Shown: positions 1 to 7,030, numbered from the stretch's first letter. The stretch is DNA of 7,864 nucleotides from Kiritimatiellia bacterium (GCA_017457555.1 JAFTHG010000316.1:1-7864), one strand, 5' to 3'. Notes: a model not told the origin generated them from the sequence alone. Numbers and translations are program-made.

Positions 1-34
1 AGCGGAATTGCTGACTTTTTTCATTTTGGCGCGT

Positions 35-50
35 CGCCCCCCGGGGGGCG
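35..50. repeat. Perfect 16-bp C6G6 palindrome
   Basis: The bases read CGCCCCCCGGGGGGCG, which is its own reverse complement with no loop. It is not followed by a T tract in either direction, so it does not look like an intrinsic terminator. It partly overlaps the outer end of the dispersed inverted repeat that starts at about 43. What it does is unknown. Confidence 0.6.
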
Positions 51-121
51 TAGGATGATAAGCCTTCTTCTTTCCTTTTCGGCATTCTTTCCTCTGAAAG
101 TCACTCTTCTTACCCTCGCGG
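43..121 (-). repeat. Left copy of a dispersed inverted repeat (partner at 7785-7864)
   Basis: Positions 43-121 align without gaps, in inverted orientation, to 7785-7863. The core at 61-78 is identical over 18 nt (AGCCTTCTTCTTTCCTTT). By hand count, identity is 46 of 61 over 61-121 and 11 of 18 over 43-60. An additional exact 11-nt match, GTGCAATATTC at 129-139, recurs inverted at 7742-7752 after a 25-nt length difference, so the shared element may reach 139. Read on the minus strand, both copies can be translated in the same frame as a lysine-rich peptide containing KGKKKA, but neither is a convincing gene. The element type is unknown. Confidence 0.65.
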
Positions 122-123
122 TT

Positions 124-137
124 ATATTGTGCAATAT
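124..137. promoter_or_regulatory. Dyad ATATTG-TG-CAATAT, possible operator
   Basis: Two perfect 6-bp arms are separated by 2 nt. The dyad lies about 30 nt upstream of the proposed -35 element of the M23 gene, a position where a regulator could act. Half of it belongs to the 11-nt match shared with the right edge, where the dyad is degenerate. The sequence shows only the symmetry; binding by a protein is inference. Confidence 0.3.
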
Positions 138-164
138 TCAAGTCTATTTCCCACGACAAAACCA

Positions 165-193
165 TTTCCAAACCGCAAACCATCTGCTATACT
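165..193 (+). promoter_or_regulatory. Sigma70-like promoter for the M23 gene cluster
   Basis: A -35 candidate TTTCCA at 165-170 (4 of 6 to TTGACA) is followed by 17 nt and a -10 candidate TATACT at 188-193 (5 of 6 to TATAAT). Transcription would begin at about 199-202, only a few bases before the ATG at 203. That predicts a leaderless or nearly leaderless mRNA, which agrees with the absence of a ribosome binding site there. Confidence 0.5.
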
Positions 194-202
194 ATATATG
201 AA

Positions 203-1264
203 ATGCTTACTCGGAGACGATTTTTAGGCACAATGGCCTATGCTTGCAGCATAGGTATTTCTCCTCTTTCGGCACAAACTCCTGTCACCGAAGAACAGGG
301 GCTTCGCTTATATACCCCAACCGAACAAAAGATCTTAGATGGTTCACTCCGCGATGGTGTCTTTATGGATACCGGCACAGGGAAACCTGAAAGTGGTATG
401 TTTGGCAACACGCGACGCTATGCAGATGGTTCGCCACGCTTCCATGAGGGAATCGATATCGCACCAGTGCAACCATGGCGCCGGACCGAACTTCCCAAAG
501 ATCGCGTTTGTGCCGCCGCTGAAGGTGTCGTAGCCTACATCAACACTTACGCCAAAAATAAATCTCTTTACGGTAATTATGTGGTGCTCTGGCACGACAT
601 TCCTGATTTTGGCAAAGTCTACACCCTTTATGGTCATTTACGGAAGATATCGGATACTCTCAAAGTCGGCGATCGTATTTCTGCCCGTACCTTTTTAGGA
701 ATTATGGGCAACATACCAGACATTCCCGTTGCCCGAAGCCATTTACACTTTGAAATCGGCATTCTCCAGAATCAATTTTACCCGATGATTGATGCTCAAC
801 ACGGTGTCTGGAATGGCGCGAATCTCTTTGGAATTGACCCCTGTGTAGCGTTTGGTGCACAATTCCATAAGGGTATTTTTGACTTTGCCGCTTACCTTGA
901 AGAGAAACCCGAAGCTTTTTGCGTGGCGATTGATGGCAAATACCTCGTTAATCGCGTGGGTGGTTTGCGTTTAACTTGTTCACACATGCCCTATTTGTTA
1001 CGGCATGCGCCCAAAACCATTTCCGCAAAAGCTCCTTATGCCGTGGCATTTTCACGGGAGGGTATTCTGCTCTCCATCCGTGAACTGCCCACGGCTGTCA
1101 AGCCTGGTACAATCTTAACTGAAAATACAGCAGAACTGCGTCGAGGACGCCAATTCGTCAAGCATGGCGCGCTCACCTCTCGTGGCAAAGCGCTTTTAGA
1201 AGGATTGCTTGTTTGTCCCGGTTTGGAGCCAACCCTTAAAGAAAAACAAGGCGAAGTTGGATAA
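203..1264 (+). CDS. Tat-exported M23 family metallopeptidase (LytM/peptidoglycan hydrolase type)
   Basis: The 353-residue product carries the M23 zinc-peptidase signature. HEGID gives H81 and D85, LYGH gives H145, and SHLHFE gives H180 and H182. By family knowledge H81, D85 and H182 bind zinc, and H145 and H180 serve catalysis, so the site looks intact. M23 enzymes cut peptide cross-links in peptidoglycan. The N-terminus, TRRRFLG at residues 3-9 followed by a weakly hydrophobic stretch ending near SAQ (23-25), fits a twin-arginine signal, implying export in folded form to the periplasm. The region after about residue 230 is not a domain I recognise. The start at 203 keeps the Tat motif; the next Met (233) would lose it. 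No Shine-Dalgarno precedes 203, and a -10 box ends at 193. The next gene follows after 13 nt. The exact substrate is not known. Confidence 0.88.
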   Translation: MLTRRRFLGTMAYACSIGISPLSAQTPVTEEQGLRLYTPTEQKILDGSLRDGVFMDTGTGKPESGMFGNTRRYADGSPRFHEGIDIAPVQPWRRTELPKDRVCAAAEGVVAYINTYAKNKSLYGNYVVLWHDIPDFGKVYTLYGHLRKISDTLKVGDRISARTFLGIMGNIPDIPVARSHLHFEIGILQNQFYPMIDAQHGVWNGANLFGIDPCVAFGAQFHKGIFDFAAYLEEKPEAFCVAIDGKYLVNRVGGLRLTCSHMPYLLRHAPKTISAKAPYAVAFSREGILLSIRELPTAVKPGTILTENTAELRRGRQFVKHGALTSRGKALLEGLLVCPGLEPTLKEKQGEVG

Positions 1265-1277
1265 AAGGAATTTTACA

Positions 1278-2315
1278 ATGCGTATTTTACTTATTGACAA
1301 CCTCTTAATCCGCCGTTACGGCAAACTCCGTATGGGGCCTGGTCGCGCACTCGCCTGTGGCGCTATCCGTGGTAATCACCGGTTGTGCGAATTCTCCGAT
1401 CGTGATTTAGCGCGATATATGGGCTTTGGCATTCAAAAGCTGGGAGAAAGGTTAGTCAATCAAGCACTCATTAAGACTGCCGTCAACTTCCGTCCGGAAG
1501 CGATTCTCATCGGCCACTGTGACTTTATTCGAAACGAAACATTACACATTATTCGCGAACGCCTACCCAACGTGCGAATTGCCCACTTTAATGTTGACCC
1601 CATGTGCGATGCACATCCGCAGGCTCAAATGCGTGAACGCATGGAAAGTTGTGATGCGCTCTTTGCGACCACCGCCGGAGCTGAGTATCTTAAGCCGTTT
1701 TTAACAGGCAAAAATATAGTGGCGTATATGCCCAATCCCTCAGATACTGAGTTGGAAACATTAGACAAGAGCGCACGCCCAAGCAATGATTTCTCCGTAG
1801 ACCTGTTCTATGCTGGCCAACCACGTACGGGTGATCCCCGATTAGATTTCGTCAATCGTCTGGCTACGGCATTGACAGACAAACCTATCCGTTTTGAACT
1901 CGTGGGTATGGGAGGACGCCCAGCTGTTGTAGGTGGTGCCGATTACGATGATTTACTCGCCAGTGCAAAAATGGGATTAAACATCAATCGTTACTTCGGT
2001 ATGAAGTGGTATTCGTCGGATCGCATTGCACATCTGATGGGCTCCGGTTTACTCACGGCCGTTTACGATGGCGACCAAATGCAACAATTTTTCTCCGACA
2101 AAGAGGTGCTCTATTACCACGATGTCCCCGACTTGGTTGACAAGTTACTACGCATTCAAAGCGATGACACCGACCGCCGTGCCATTGCCGCCGCTGGACG
2201 TGCCCGTTACCATCAGTTATTCTCTGGCGAACGTACGCTGAACTTTATGCTTGAAACGCTCTTTGAGCGCCCCTACTCCTCTGAATACGAGTGGCAAGCA
2301 GAAGTGTATCGTTAA
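1278..2315 (+). CDS. CgeB-like glycosyltransferase (GT-B, glycosyltransferase family 1 clan)
   Basis: The 345-residue product has no signal peptide or membrane segment and is probably cytoplasmic. The layout resembles CgeB/Glyco_trans_1_2 proteins: an N-terminal Rossmann-like half beginning MRILLIDN, with IAHFNVDP at 101-108 and VAYMPNPSD at 148-156, then a C-terminal half from DLFYAG (175-180). There the pattern SAKMGLNINR (229-238), SDRIAHLMGSGLL (247-259), KEVLYYHDVPDLVDKLL (275-291) and a closing ERTLNFMLETL helix match the family's acceptor and nucleotide-sugar domain. Such enzymes transfer a sugar from an activated donor; donor and acceptor cannot be read here. Surface polysaccharide or lipid glycosylation is plausible beside a cell-wall hydrolase. 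The ATG at 1278 is chosen because AAAGGA (1264-1269) lies 8 nt upstream, overlapping the previous stop; an upstream in-frame ATG at 1209 would overlap the M23 gene. Confidence 0.75.
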   Translation: MRILLIDNLLIRRYGKLRMGPGRALACGAIRGNHRLCEFSDRDLARYMGFGIQKLGERLVNQALIKTAVNFRPEAILIGHCDFIRNETLHIIRERLPNVRIAHFNVDPMCDAHPQAQMRERMESCDALFATTAGAEYLKPFLTGKNIVAYMPNPSDTELETLDKSARPSNDFSVDLFYAGQPRTGDPRLDFVNRLATALTDKPIRFELVGMGGRPAVVGGADYDDLLASAKMGLNINRYFGMKWYSSDRIAHLMGSGLLTAVYDGDQMQQFFSDKEVLYYHDVPDLVDKLLRIQSDDTDRRAIAAAGRARYHQLFSGERTLNFMLETLFERPYSSEYEWQAEVYR

Positions 2316-2330
2316 TGCCGATCTGGCATT
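2314..2330 (+). other. Intercistronic hairpin at the glycosyltransferase stop codon
   Basis: AATGCC-GATCT-GGCATT forms a 6-bp stem with a 5-nt loop that begins inside the TAA stop of the glycosyltransferase gene. There is no T tract, so it is not a standard terminator. It would bury the ATG at 2315 (TAATG overlap) that is in frame with hslO, leaving 2357 as the accessible start. A role in mRNA processing or stability is possible but unproven. Confidence 0.35.
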
Positions 2331-2356
2331 CCCTTAAATACTGCGGGACAAACCTT

Positions 2357-3244
2357 ATGATTTTTGAATCACTTGATAATGTAGTCTCGGCCTTCTTTCC
2401 TGAAACACAAACGCGATTAACTGTGGCAAACGTCACAGATACGGCCAAAACATTAGAACGTAATCATCTTTGCGGTCCCACCGCAGGTTTGATTCAAGCC
2501 GAATTAGTCGGCGGTGCCGTTTTGATGGGCACGTTACTTGAGCGCCCCGGTCAAGCCATATCGTTACGCTTACAATTTCCAGATGGACTTCTGGGCGGAG
2601 CGTGCATTGAATGTACGGCCGATTTCACTATTCGTGGTTACACGCGTCAAAAAGTTATTGCCGAACTGGATGATGCCACCTGTTCAGACGAAGAACTCTT
2701 CTTAAAGGCTTTGGGTAAAAAAGCACGCTGCGGTGTTGTTACCACAGAAGGAACCTCTGCGTCAAATACACTCTTCAATGTTGATTCGGATGACTGCATC
2801 ACTGTTACAGACATCCTTGAGGAATATTTTTGCACGTCATTGCAACGCTCCGCACTGGTACAAATCACCGGAGCTTCGCAAAATGGTTATGTTTCCTGCG
2901 TCCATGCGCTTATGTGCGAAGTGTTGCCCTCTGCATCAGCCTCAATGCAACAAATCATCCGCGGACGCTTTGACAGCCCGGAACTCACCCGTCTGCTCAA
3001 TGATGGGGCAGATCTTCACTCATTAGCCCATGCGCTCCAACTGGGTACCGCAGAAGCAATTCAAGAACATACTGTCCGCTTTGCCTGTTCCTGTTCATCC
3101 GAACGGGTCATGGCAATGCTTGCCGCCTTACCAAAGGCGGATCTTGAAGCAATGATTGCAGAAAATAAAGCCCACGACATCTTCTGTCACATGTGTGGTA
3201 AGGGGTTCACCATTACCCCGGAACAATTGAAGACCTTGCTGTGA
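2357..3244 (+). CDS. hslO: Hsp33 redox-regulated chaperone (HslO)
   Basis: The product is 295 residues, the usual size for Hsp33 (E. coli about 290). The C-terminus holds the family's zinc-binding redox switch: FACSCSSER gives C244 and C246, and CHMCG gives C277 and C280, a CxC-X30-CxxC spacing. The N-terminal part also fits, with NHLCGPTAGLIQAELVGGAVLM (36-57; H37) and the IRGYT turn (92-96). In the family, oxidation by peroxide plus heat or bleach forms disulfides, releases zinc and activates ATP-independent holdase activity in the cytoplasm. Nine further cysteines (C39, 83, 86, 109, 125, 147, 159, 181, 187) are unusual. The ATG at 2357 matches the family N-terminus and has GGGA 8 nt upstream; in-frame ATGs at 2291 and 2315 add only a tail without similarity. 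The stop overlaps the pdxB start (GTGA). Confidence 0.92.
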   Translation: MIFESLDNVVSAFFPETQTRLTVANVTDTAKTLERNHLCGPTAGLIQAELVGGAVLMGTLLERPGQAISLRLQFPDGLLGGACIECTADFTIRGYTRQKVIAELDDATCSDEELFLKALGKKARCGVVTTEGTSASNTLFNVDSDDCITVTDILEEYFCTSLQRSALVQITGASQNGYVSCVHALMCEVLPSASASMQQIIRGRFDSPELTRLLNDGADLHSLAHALQLGTAEAIQEHTVRFACSCSSERVMAMLAALPKADLEAMIAENKAHDIFCHMCGKGFTITPEQLKTLL

Positions 3245-4449
3245 ACATCCTTTACGATCGTAATATGGCGTTGGGCAAAGCGCTCTTTTCCCGCCTTGGC
3301 ACCGCCAAAGCCATTGACGGACGCACGCTTACTGCAGATGCGCTCAAAAAAACTGACCTACTTTTTATCCGCTCCACCTGTCGGGTCACTGAGGATCTTC
3401 TGAAAGATTCTCCGGTCCGCTTCATTGGGAGTGGCGTAGTCGGCACCGATCACATCGACTTTGATACTGCCCGGAATCATGGTGTCCACATCGCAACAGC
3501 ACCTGGGTGTAATGCTGAAAGCGTAGCAGACTATGTTATCGCTGCGCTTTTGGTTATCGGCGAACGCCAAAAACGCTCTTGGCAAGGTGCAACATTGGGC
3601 ATTGTCGGCGTAGGCAACGTTGGAAAACGCGTTTGGCAATTTGCAGAACAGGCTTTAGGGATGCGCGTTATTGGATGTGATCCGCCCCGACAAGAGCAAG
3701 GTGACTGGGCCGCGCGCGACTTTGTTTCCTATGAAACGCTGCTGGAACAGGCCGATGTCATTACGTTTCATGTTCCGCTCAATCGTGAAGGGCCGCATCA
3801 AACGGTGGGGATGTTTTCAGGACCAATTGTCCGAAAGGTAAAACCCGGAGCTGTGTTGCTCAACTTTGCCCGTGGCCCTGTCTGCGACAATGCACTCCTC
3901 GCCACGATGTTAGGTGCAGGGCTCCTTTCAGATGCCGCCATTGACTGTTGGGAAGGTGAGCCCGACTATTCCCCTGATTTGGCCGCTGTCGCTGCAGTAA
4001 CCACTCCCCATATCGCTGGACATGCGTATGAAGGCAAAGCCAATGGTTCCATTATGGTTTATCAAGCAGCATGCGAATTCTTGAATATTGAATCGGGGCC
4101 ATTGCCACGTTTCCCCAAGGCTCCCGTTTCCAAACTGGAGATTGATTGTGCAGATCGTTCCGATGAGCAAGTGCTACGTATTGCCGTTCAGGCGACCTGT
4201 GATATTGAAGGCGACACGGGACGTTTCCGAGCTGCCTTTGACAGTAATGTTGAGCAGAGGAAGCAAAATTTTGATGCCTTGCGGAAGCACTATCCTTTCC
4301 GGCGGCTCTTCTCTGCCACCACATTGACACTCTTACACGCCTCTCCGGCAATTGCTGAAAAGTTGCGTTCTCTTGGCTTTACGGTTCTCTGCAAAACGAC
4401 GCGGAACACCACCACAGTGCGGAAGCGAAAAGTAACTGTGCCCTCTTGA
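3241..4449 (+). CDS. pdxB: Erythronate-4-phosphate dehydrogenase (PdxB)
   Basis: PdxB oxidises 4-phospho-D-erythronate, the second step of the DXP-dependent route to pyridoxal 5'-phosphate, in the cytoplasm. The 402-residue product follows E. coli PdxB closely: the N-terminus ILYDRNM, then GTDHID (68-73), APGCNA (87-92), the NAD-binding GVGNVG (123-128), CDPPR (146-150), and the catalytic triad R211, E240 and H257. The spacing of these three (29 and 17 residues) equals that of E. coli R208, E237 and H254. The C-terminal PdxB dimerisation domain is present (FDALRKHYPFRRL, 344-356, to LGFTVL, 378-383), which separates it from SerA-type dehydrogenases. A basic tail of about 19 residues beyond that is longer than in E. 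coli. The GTG start overlaps the hslO stop by 4 nt, suggesting translational coupling; the first ATG (residue 9) would delete the first beta strand. Confidence 0.93.
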   Translation: MNILYDRNMALGKALFSRLGTAKAIDGRTLTADALKKTDLLFIRSTCRVTEDLLKDSPVRFIGSGVVGTDHIDFDTARNHGVHIATAPGCNAESVADYVIAALLVIGERQKRSWQGATLGIVGVGNVGKRVWQFAEQALGMRVIGCDPPRQEQGDWAARDFVSYETLLEQADVITFHVPLNREGPHQTVGMFSGPIVRKVKPGAVLLNFARGPVCDNALLATMLGAGLLSDAAIDCWEGEPDYSPDLAAVAAVTTPHIAGHAYEGKANGSIMVYQAACEFLNIESGPLPRFPKAPVSKLEIDCADRSDEQVLRIAVQATCDIEGDTGRFRAAFDSNVEQRKQNFDALRKHYPFRRLFSATTLTLLHASPAIAEKLRSLGFTVLCKTTRNTTTVRKRKVTVPS

Positions 4450-4553
4450 ACGCACCCCTTTTTGAAGCATATTCTTTTTCTTAATCATTTCTCTTTTTGT
4501 GTTATTTTGTTATGCGTTTTGGGCCCGATAGGACCAACGAAAGGATTACTCCT
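4450..4553 (+). promoter_or_regulatory. Pyrimidine-rich leader of the GH84 gene with its ribosome binding site
   Basis: GAAAGGA at 4539-4545 sits 8 nt before the ATG at 4554 and decides that start over the in-frame ATGs at 4497 and 4512. The gap is T-rich on the plus strand. I find no convincing -35/-10 pair (TTGAAG at 4462 has no good -10 at the right distance) and no strong terminator after pdxB, so read-through from the upstream cluster is possible. Confidence 0.5.
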
Positions 4554-6980
4554 ATGCGAAAAGTATTAACTTTACTGATGACATTAGCCTCTGTCTCCCT
4601 GATTGCAGATGTGCTTCCTGAATGTATGCGTGTCTATCCAACGCCACAAGAAGTTAAATTGGGCAAGAAGGACTTTTTCCAAAAGCCTGGCGCAGTCACC
4701 ATTCAAAACATTGACACGATGGATGCCGATGCCCTGCGTGCATTTAAGTCCTTCCTGAACGTCCAGAAAGAAGCAGCCTTTACGCTCACATGGCGCATGG
4801 ACAAAGGATTGCCTAACGAAGGTTATATCCTTATGCTCGGCGCCTCTGGCGTAGATATCTCGGCCAGAGATGATGCCGGACTCTTCTATGCCGCCAAGAC
4901 CTTACGCCAGCTTTTGGCTTCAGGGCAATATCGCGCAGTTCAAATCAATGACTGGCCTGCAATTCCTTTCCGTGGCACCGTGGAAGGATTCTATGGCCAG
5001 CCGTGGAGCTTTGAAGCACGGAAGAGCCAGTTCCGCTTCTATGGCGACTGGAAGATGAATACCTACATCTATGGTCCGAAGGACGATCCCTTCCACGGTT
5101 TCTCCACACGTTGGCGCGATCCCTATCCGGAAGCAGAAGCGGCACGTATCGCCGATTTGGTAAAGGTCGCCCATGAGAACAAGGTCAATTTCGTGTGGGC
5201 CGTCCACCCGGGGCGCGATATCCAGTGGAAAGATGATTCCGACATCAAAGCCTGTGCAGCCAAGTTTGAAATGATGTACGCCCTCGGCGTCCGCTCTTTT
5301 GCCGTCTTCTTTGACGATATCGGTGGTGAAGGCGCCCGCGCAGAAAAACAAGTTGAATTGATGAACTATGTCAATCGCAACTTTGTACGTCAGAAACCCG
5401 ATGTCACGCCACTCATTATCTGCCCGACACAGTATAATAAGGCCTGGAGCAATGGAACCTATCTTGAAACGCTTGGACAGGGATTAGATGAAGATATTAT
5501 GATCATGTGGACTGGCGACTCCGTCTGCACCGACATCAGCTTGAAATCCATGCAGTGGATTAACCAGAAACTCGGCCGCAAAGCTTATATCTGGTGGAAC
5601 TGGCCCGTCGCAGACTACTGCCGCAGTGCGCACCTCTTACTCGGCAGAACCTATGGTCTTGACCCCGAGAATGCAGAACTCTATAGCGGCTTTGTATCCA
5701 ACCCGATGGACAAGCCGGAAGCCTCCAAAATTCCACTCTTCGGTGTTGCAGACTACTGCTGGAACCCGAAAGGTTTCAATTCTGAACAATCCTGGAATGA
5801 CAGCTTCCCGCGTCTTTTCCCCTACGTCCACGCTGCTGTGCGTAAATTCGCCGAACACAACTCCGACCAAGGTCCCAACGGCCATGGTTACCGTCGCGAG
5901 GAATCTGTCGCCATTGCTCCGACTGTTGCCAAAGTAGTGGAAGCTCTCAAAGCCGGAAAACCCGCACCCAAGGAAGATCTCCAGAAGATCCGGGAAGAAT
6001 TCCAAGCCATTCAGGAATCGGCAACTACAATTTTACGGTGGTGCAAGAACCCCCTCTTTGTGGAAGACACCTCCAACTGGCTCCAAGTCTTCCGCATCGT
6101 TGGCGAAATTGGCGAAGTGCTCACACAATCACTCGCAGGCGAGATTCCGGAACAGCAAGCACTTCAGGCCGTCTTACACGCCCGTTCCACCCGCATGGCA
6201 ATCTCCAAGGCACACGCCGCAAAGCCCTTCCAAAAGAGCCCGACAGACGTCGCAACACGCGTCTTATTGCCCTATGTAGACTTAGCCGCCACGACACTTT
6301 ATCAACACCTTTGGCTTAACACCACCGGGAAAAAGGCTCCGGCCACCAAAGCAGAGTATTACGAATTCATCACGAATATTGAGGCATTGAAAAACCTTCA
6401 AGTTGCACGTGAAAGTGGCTATGTCCTCTTACCGAAGGTACACGAACCCAAAACCATCCAGCCGGGTGAATGGTTTGGCATCAAATTACCTGATGGTGTC
6501 CCCGTCATCTGGGCTCACTTCATTCTCGACAATCCCAATGTCATCAAACAAGGTCGCTTGCAAGTTTCCACTGACGGCGGGAAAAGTTGGGGCGATCGTT
6601 CCATGGTTGTCTTGCCTAAAGGTGAAAATGGCAATATGGAAATCCGCCACATCAAACCTGAGGATGGCGTAAATGCGGTGCGTTACATCAACACCTCCAA
6701 ACTTCCCATCACCATCACACTCCGCATGGTCAAGGTAGACGTGCCGGCAGACTCGGAAGCAAACGTCTTTGGAGCCATGACCGATGGTGACTGGCACAGT
6801 TGTTACACCATCCCTGCAGGATCCTCGGTGCGTGTTCAACTGCCTGCCCCTACCGTCACACCGGAGAACACCCGTGTCTTGGCGACAAGCGGCACCTACA
6901 CAGTCACCTACGAAGCAGATACCGTGATTATCTCTGCTGACCCGAGGTATCCGCTCAATATCTACGAAATTATCCACTAA
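4554..6980 (+). CDS. Secreted GH84 beta-N-acetylglucosaminidase (O-GlcNAcase/NagJ type)
   Basis: The 808-residue product starts with a Sec signal peptide (MRK, then a hydrophobic core to about A18). Residues 24-135 form the GH84 N-terminal alpha/beta domain (YPTPQEV; DDAGLFYAAKTLRQL). The catalytic barrel begins at RGTVEGFYGQPW (140-151), followed by GPKDDP (174-179), VHPGRD, FFDDIGGEG with the paired catalytic aspartates D254 and D255 (D242/D243 in Bacteroides thetaiotaomicron BtGH84), CPTQYNK (290-296), MWTGDSV (318-324), YIWWNWPVADY (345-355) and HNSDQGPNGHGYRREES (435-451). Substrate-assisted hydrolysis of terminal beta-GlcNAc is expected, probably in the periplasm or outside. A helical region (about 455-620) and beta-rich C-terminal segments (about 625-765) follow; DGGKSWGD and MTDGDWHS hint at discoidin-like, perhaps carbohydrate-binding folds. 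Natural targets could be mucin-type or other host glycans. A strong terminator follows 20 nt after the stop. Confidence 0.93.
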   Translation: MRKVLTLLMTLASVSLIADVLPECMRVYPTPQEVKLGKKDFFQKPGAVTIQNIDTMDADALRAFKSFLNVQKEAAFTLTWRMDKGLPNEGYILMLGASGVDISARDDAGLFYAAKTLRQLLASGQYRAVQINDWPAIPFRGTVEGFYGQPWSFEARKSQFRFYGDWKMNTYIYGPKDDPFHGFSTRWRDPYPEAEAARIADLVKVAHENKVNFVWAVHPGRDIQWKDDSDIKACAAKFEMMYALGVRSFAVFFDDIGGEGARAEKQVELMNYVNRNFVRQKPDVTPLIICPTQYNKAWSNGTYLETLGQGLDEDIMIMWTGDSVCTDISLKSMQWINQKLGRKAYIWWNWPVADYCRSAHLLLGRTYGLDPENAELYSGFVSNPMDKPEASKIPLFGVADYCWNPKGFNSEQSWNDSFPRLFPYVHAAVRKFAEHNSDQGPNGHGYRREESVAIAPTVAKVVEALKAGKPAPKEDLQKIREEFQAIQESATTILRWCKNPLFVEDTSNWLQVFRIVGEIGEVLTQSLAGEIPEQQALQAVLHARSTRMAISKAHAAKPFQKSPTDVATRVLLPYVDLAATTLYQHLWLNTTGKKAPATKAEYYEFITNIEALKNLQVARESGYVLLPKVHEPKTIQPGEWFGIKLPDGVPVIWAHFILDNPNVIKQGRLQVSTDGGKSWGDRSMVVLPKGENGNMEIRHIKPEDGVNAVRYINTSKLPITITLRMVKVDVPADSEANVFGAMTDGDWHSCYTIPAGSSVRVQLPAPTVTPENTRVLATSGTYTVTYEADTVIISADPRYPLNIYEIIH

Positions 6981-7000
6981 CCAAACAACCTTTATTCAAT

Positions 7001-7030
7001 AGACACGCGGTCTCCACCGCGTGTCTTTTT
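7001..7030 (+). terminator. Intrinsic terminator of the GH84 gene
   Basis: A perfect 10-bp stem, AGACACGCGG and CCGCGTGTCT, encloses a 6-nt loop (TCTCCA) and runs straight into a T tract ending at 7030. It begins 20 nt after the GH84 stop codon. Confidence 0.93.

Larger units (their letters stand above)
1..183 (-). other. Open minus-strand frame running off the left edge, doubtful gene
   Basis: A frame opens with ATG at 183-181 and stays open for 61 codons to the window edge. The predicted peptide is very basic and runs through the repeat (KGKKKA, then a PPGGRR stretch made by the C6G6 palindrome). I do not recognise it, and no good ribosome binding site stands out. Most of its length is repeat and palindrome sequence, and the matching frame in the right copy has a TGA at 7771-7773 and no ATG after it. 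I therefore treat it as probably non-coding, but a partial gene cannot be ruled out because the 3' end is missing. Confidence 0.15.

Noticed and set aside
1209..1277. N-terminal extension of the glycosyltransferase from ATG at 1209
   Set aside because: It overlaps the M23 gene by 56 nt, has no family similarity, and a good ribosome binding site points to 1278.
2291..2356. Longer hslO starting at 2291 or 2315
   Set aside because: The extra residues resemble nothing in Hsp33, and 2291 lies inside the upstream gene; the family N-terminus fits 2357.
4417..4465. GTGCG/CGCAC stem followed by CCCTTTTT as a pdxB terminator
   Set aside because: Only 5 bp with a 29-nt loop and partly within the gene; too weak to call.
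4920..5351. 143-codon minus-strand open frame within the GH84 gene
   Set aside because: It lies wholly opposite the conserved catalytic domain, has no recognisable product and is best read as a frame shadow.
6486..6977. 163-codon minus-strand open frame opposite the GH84 C-terminus
   Set aside because: No ribosome binding site or known family is seen, and the frame ends just short of the plus-strand stop; a shadow of the real gene.
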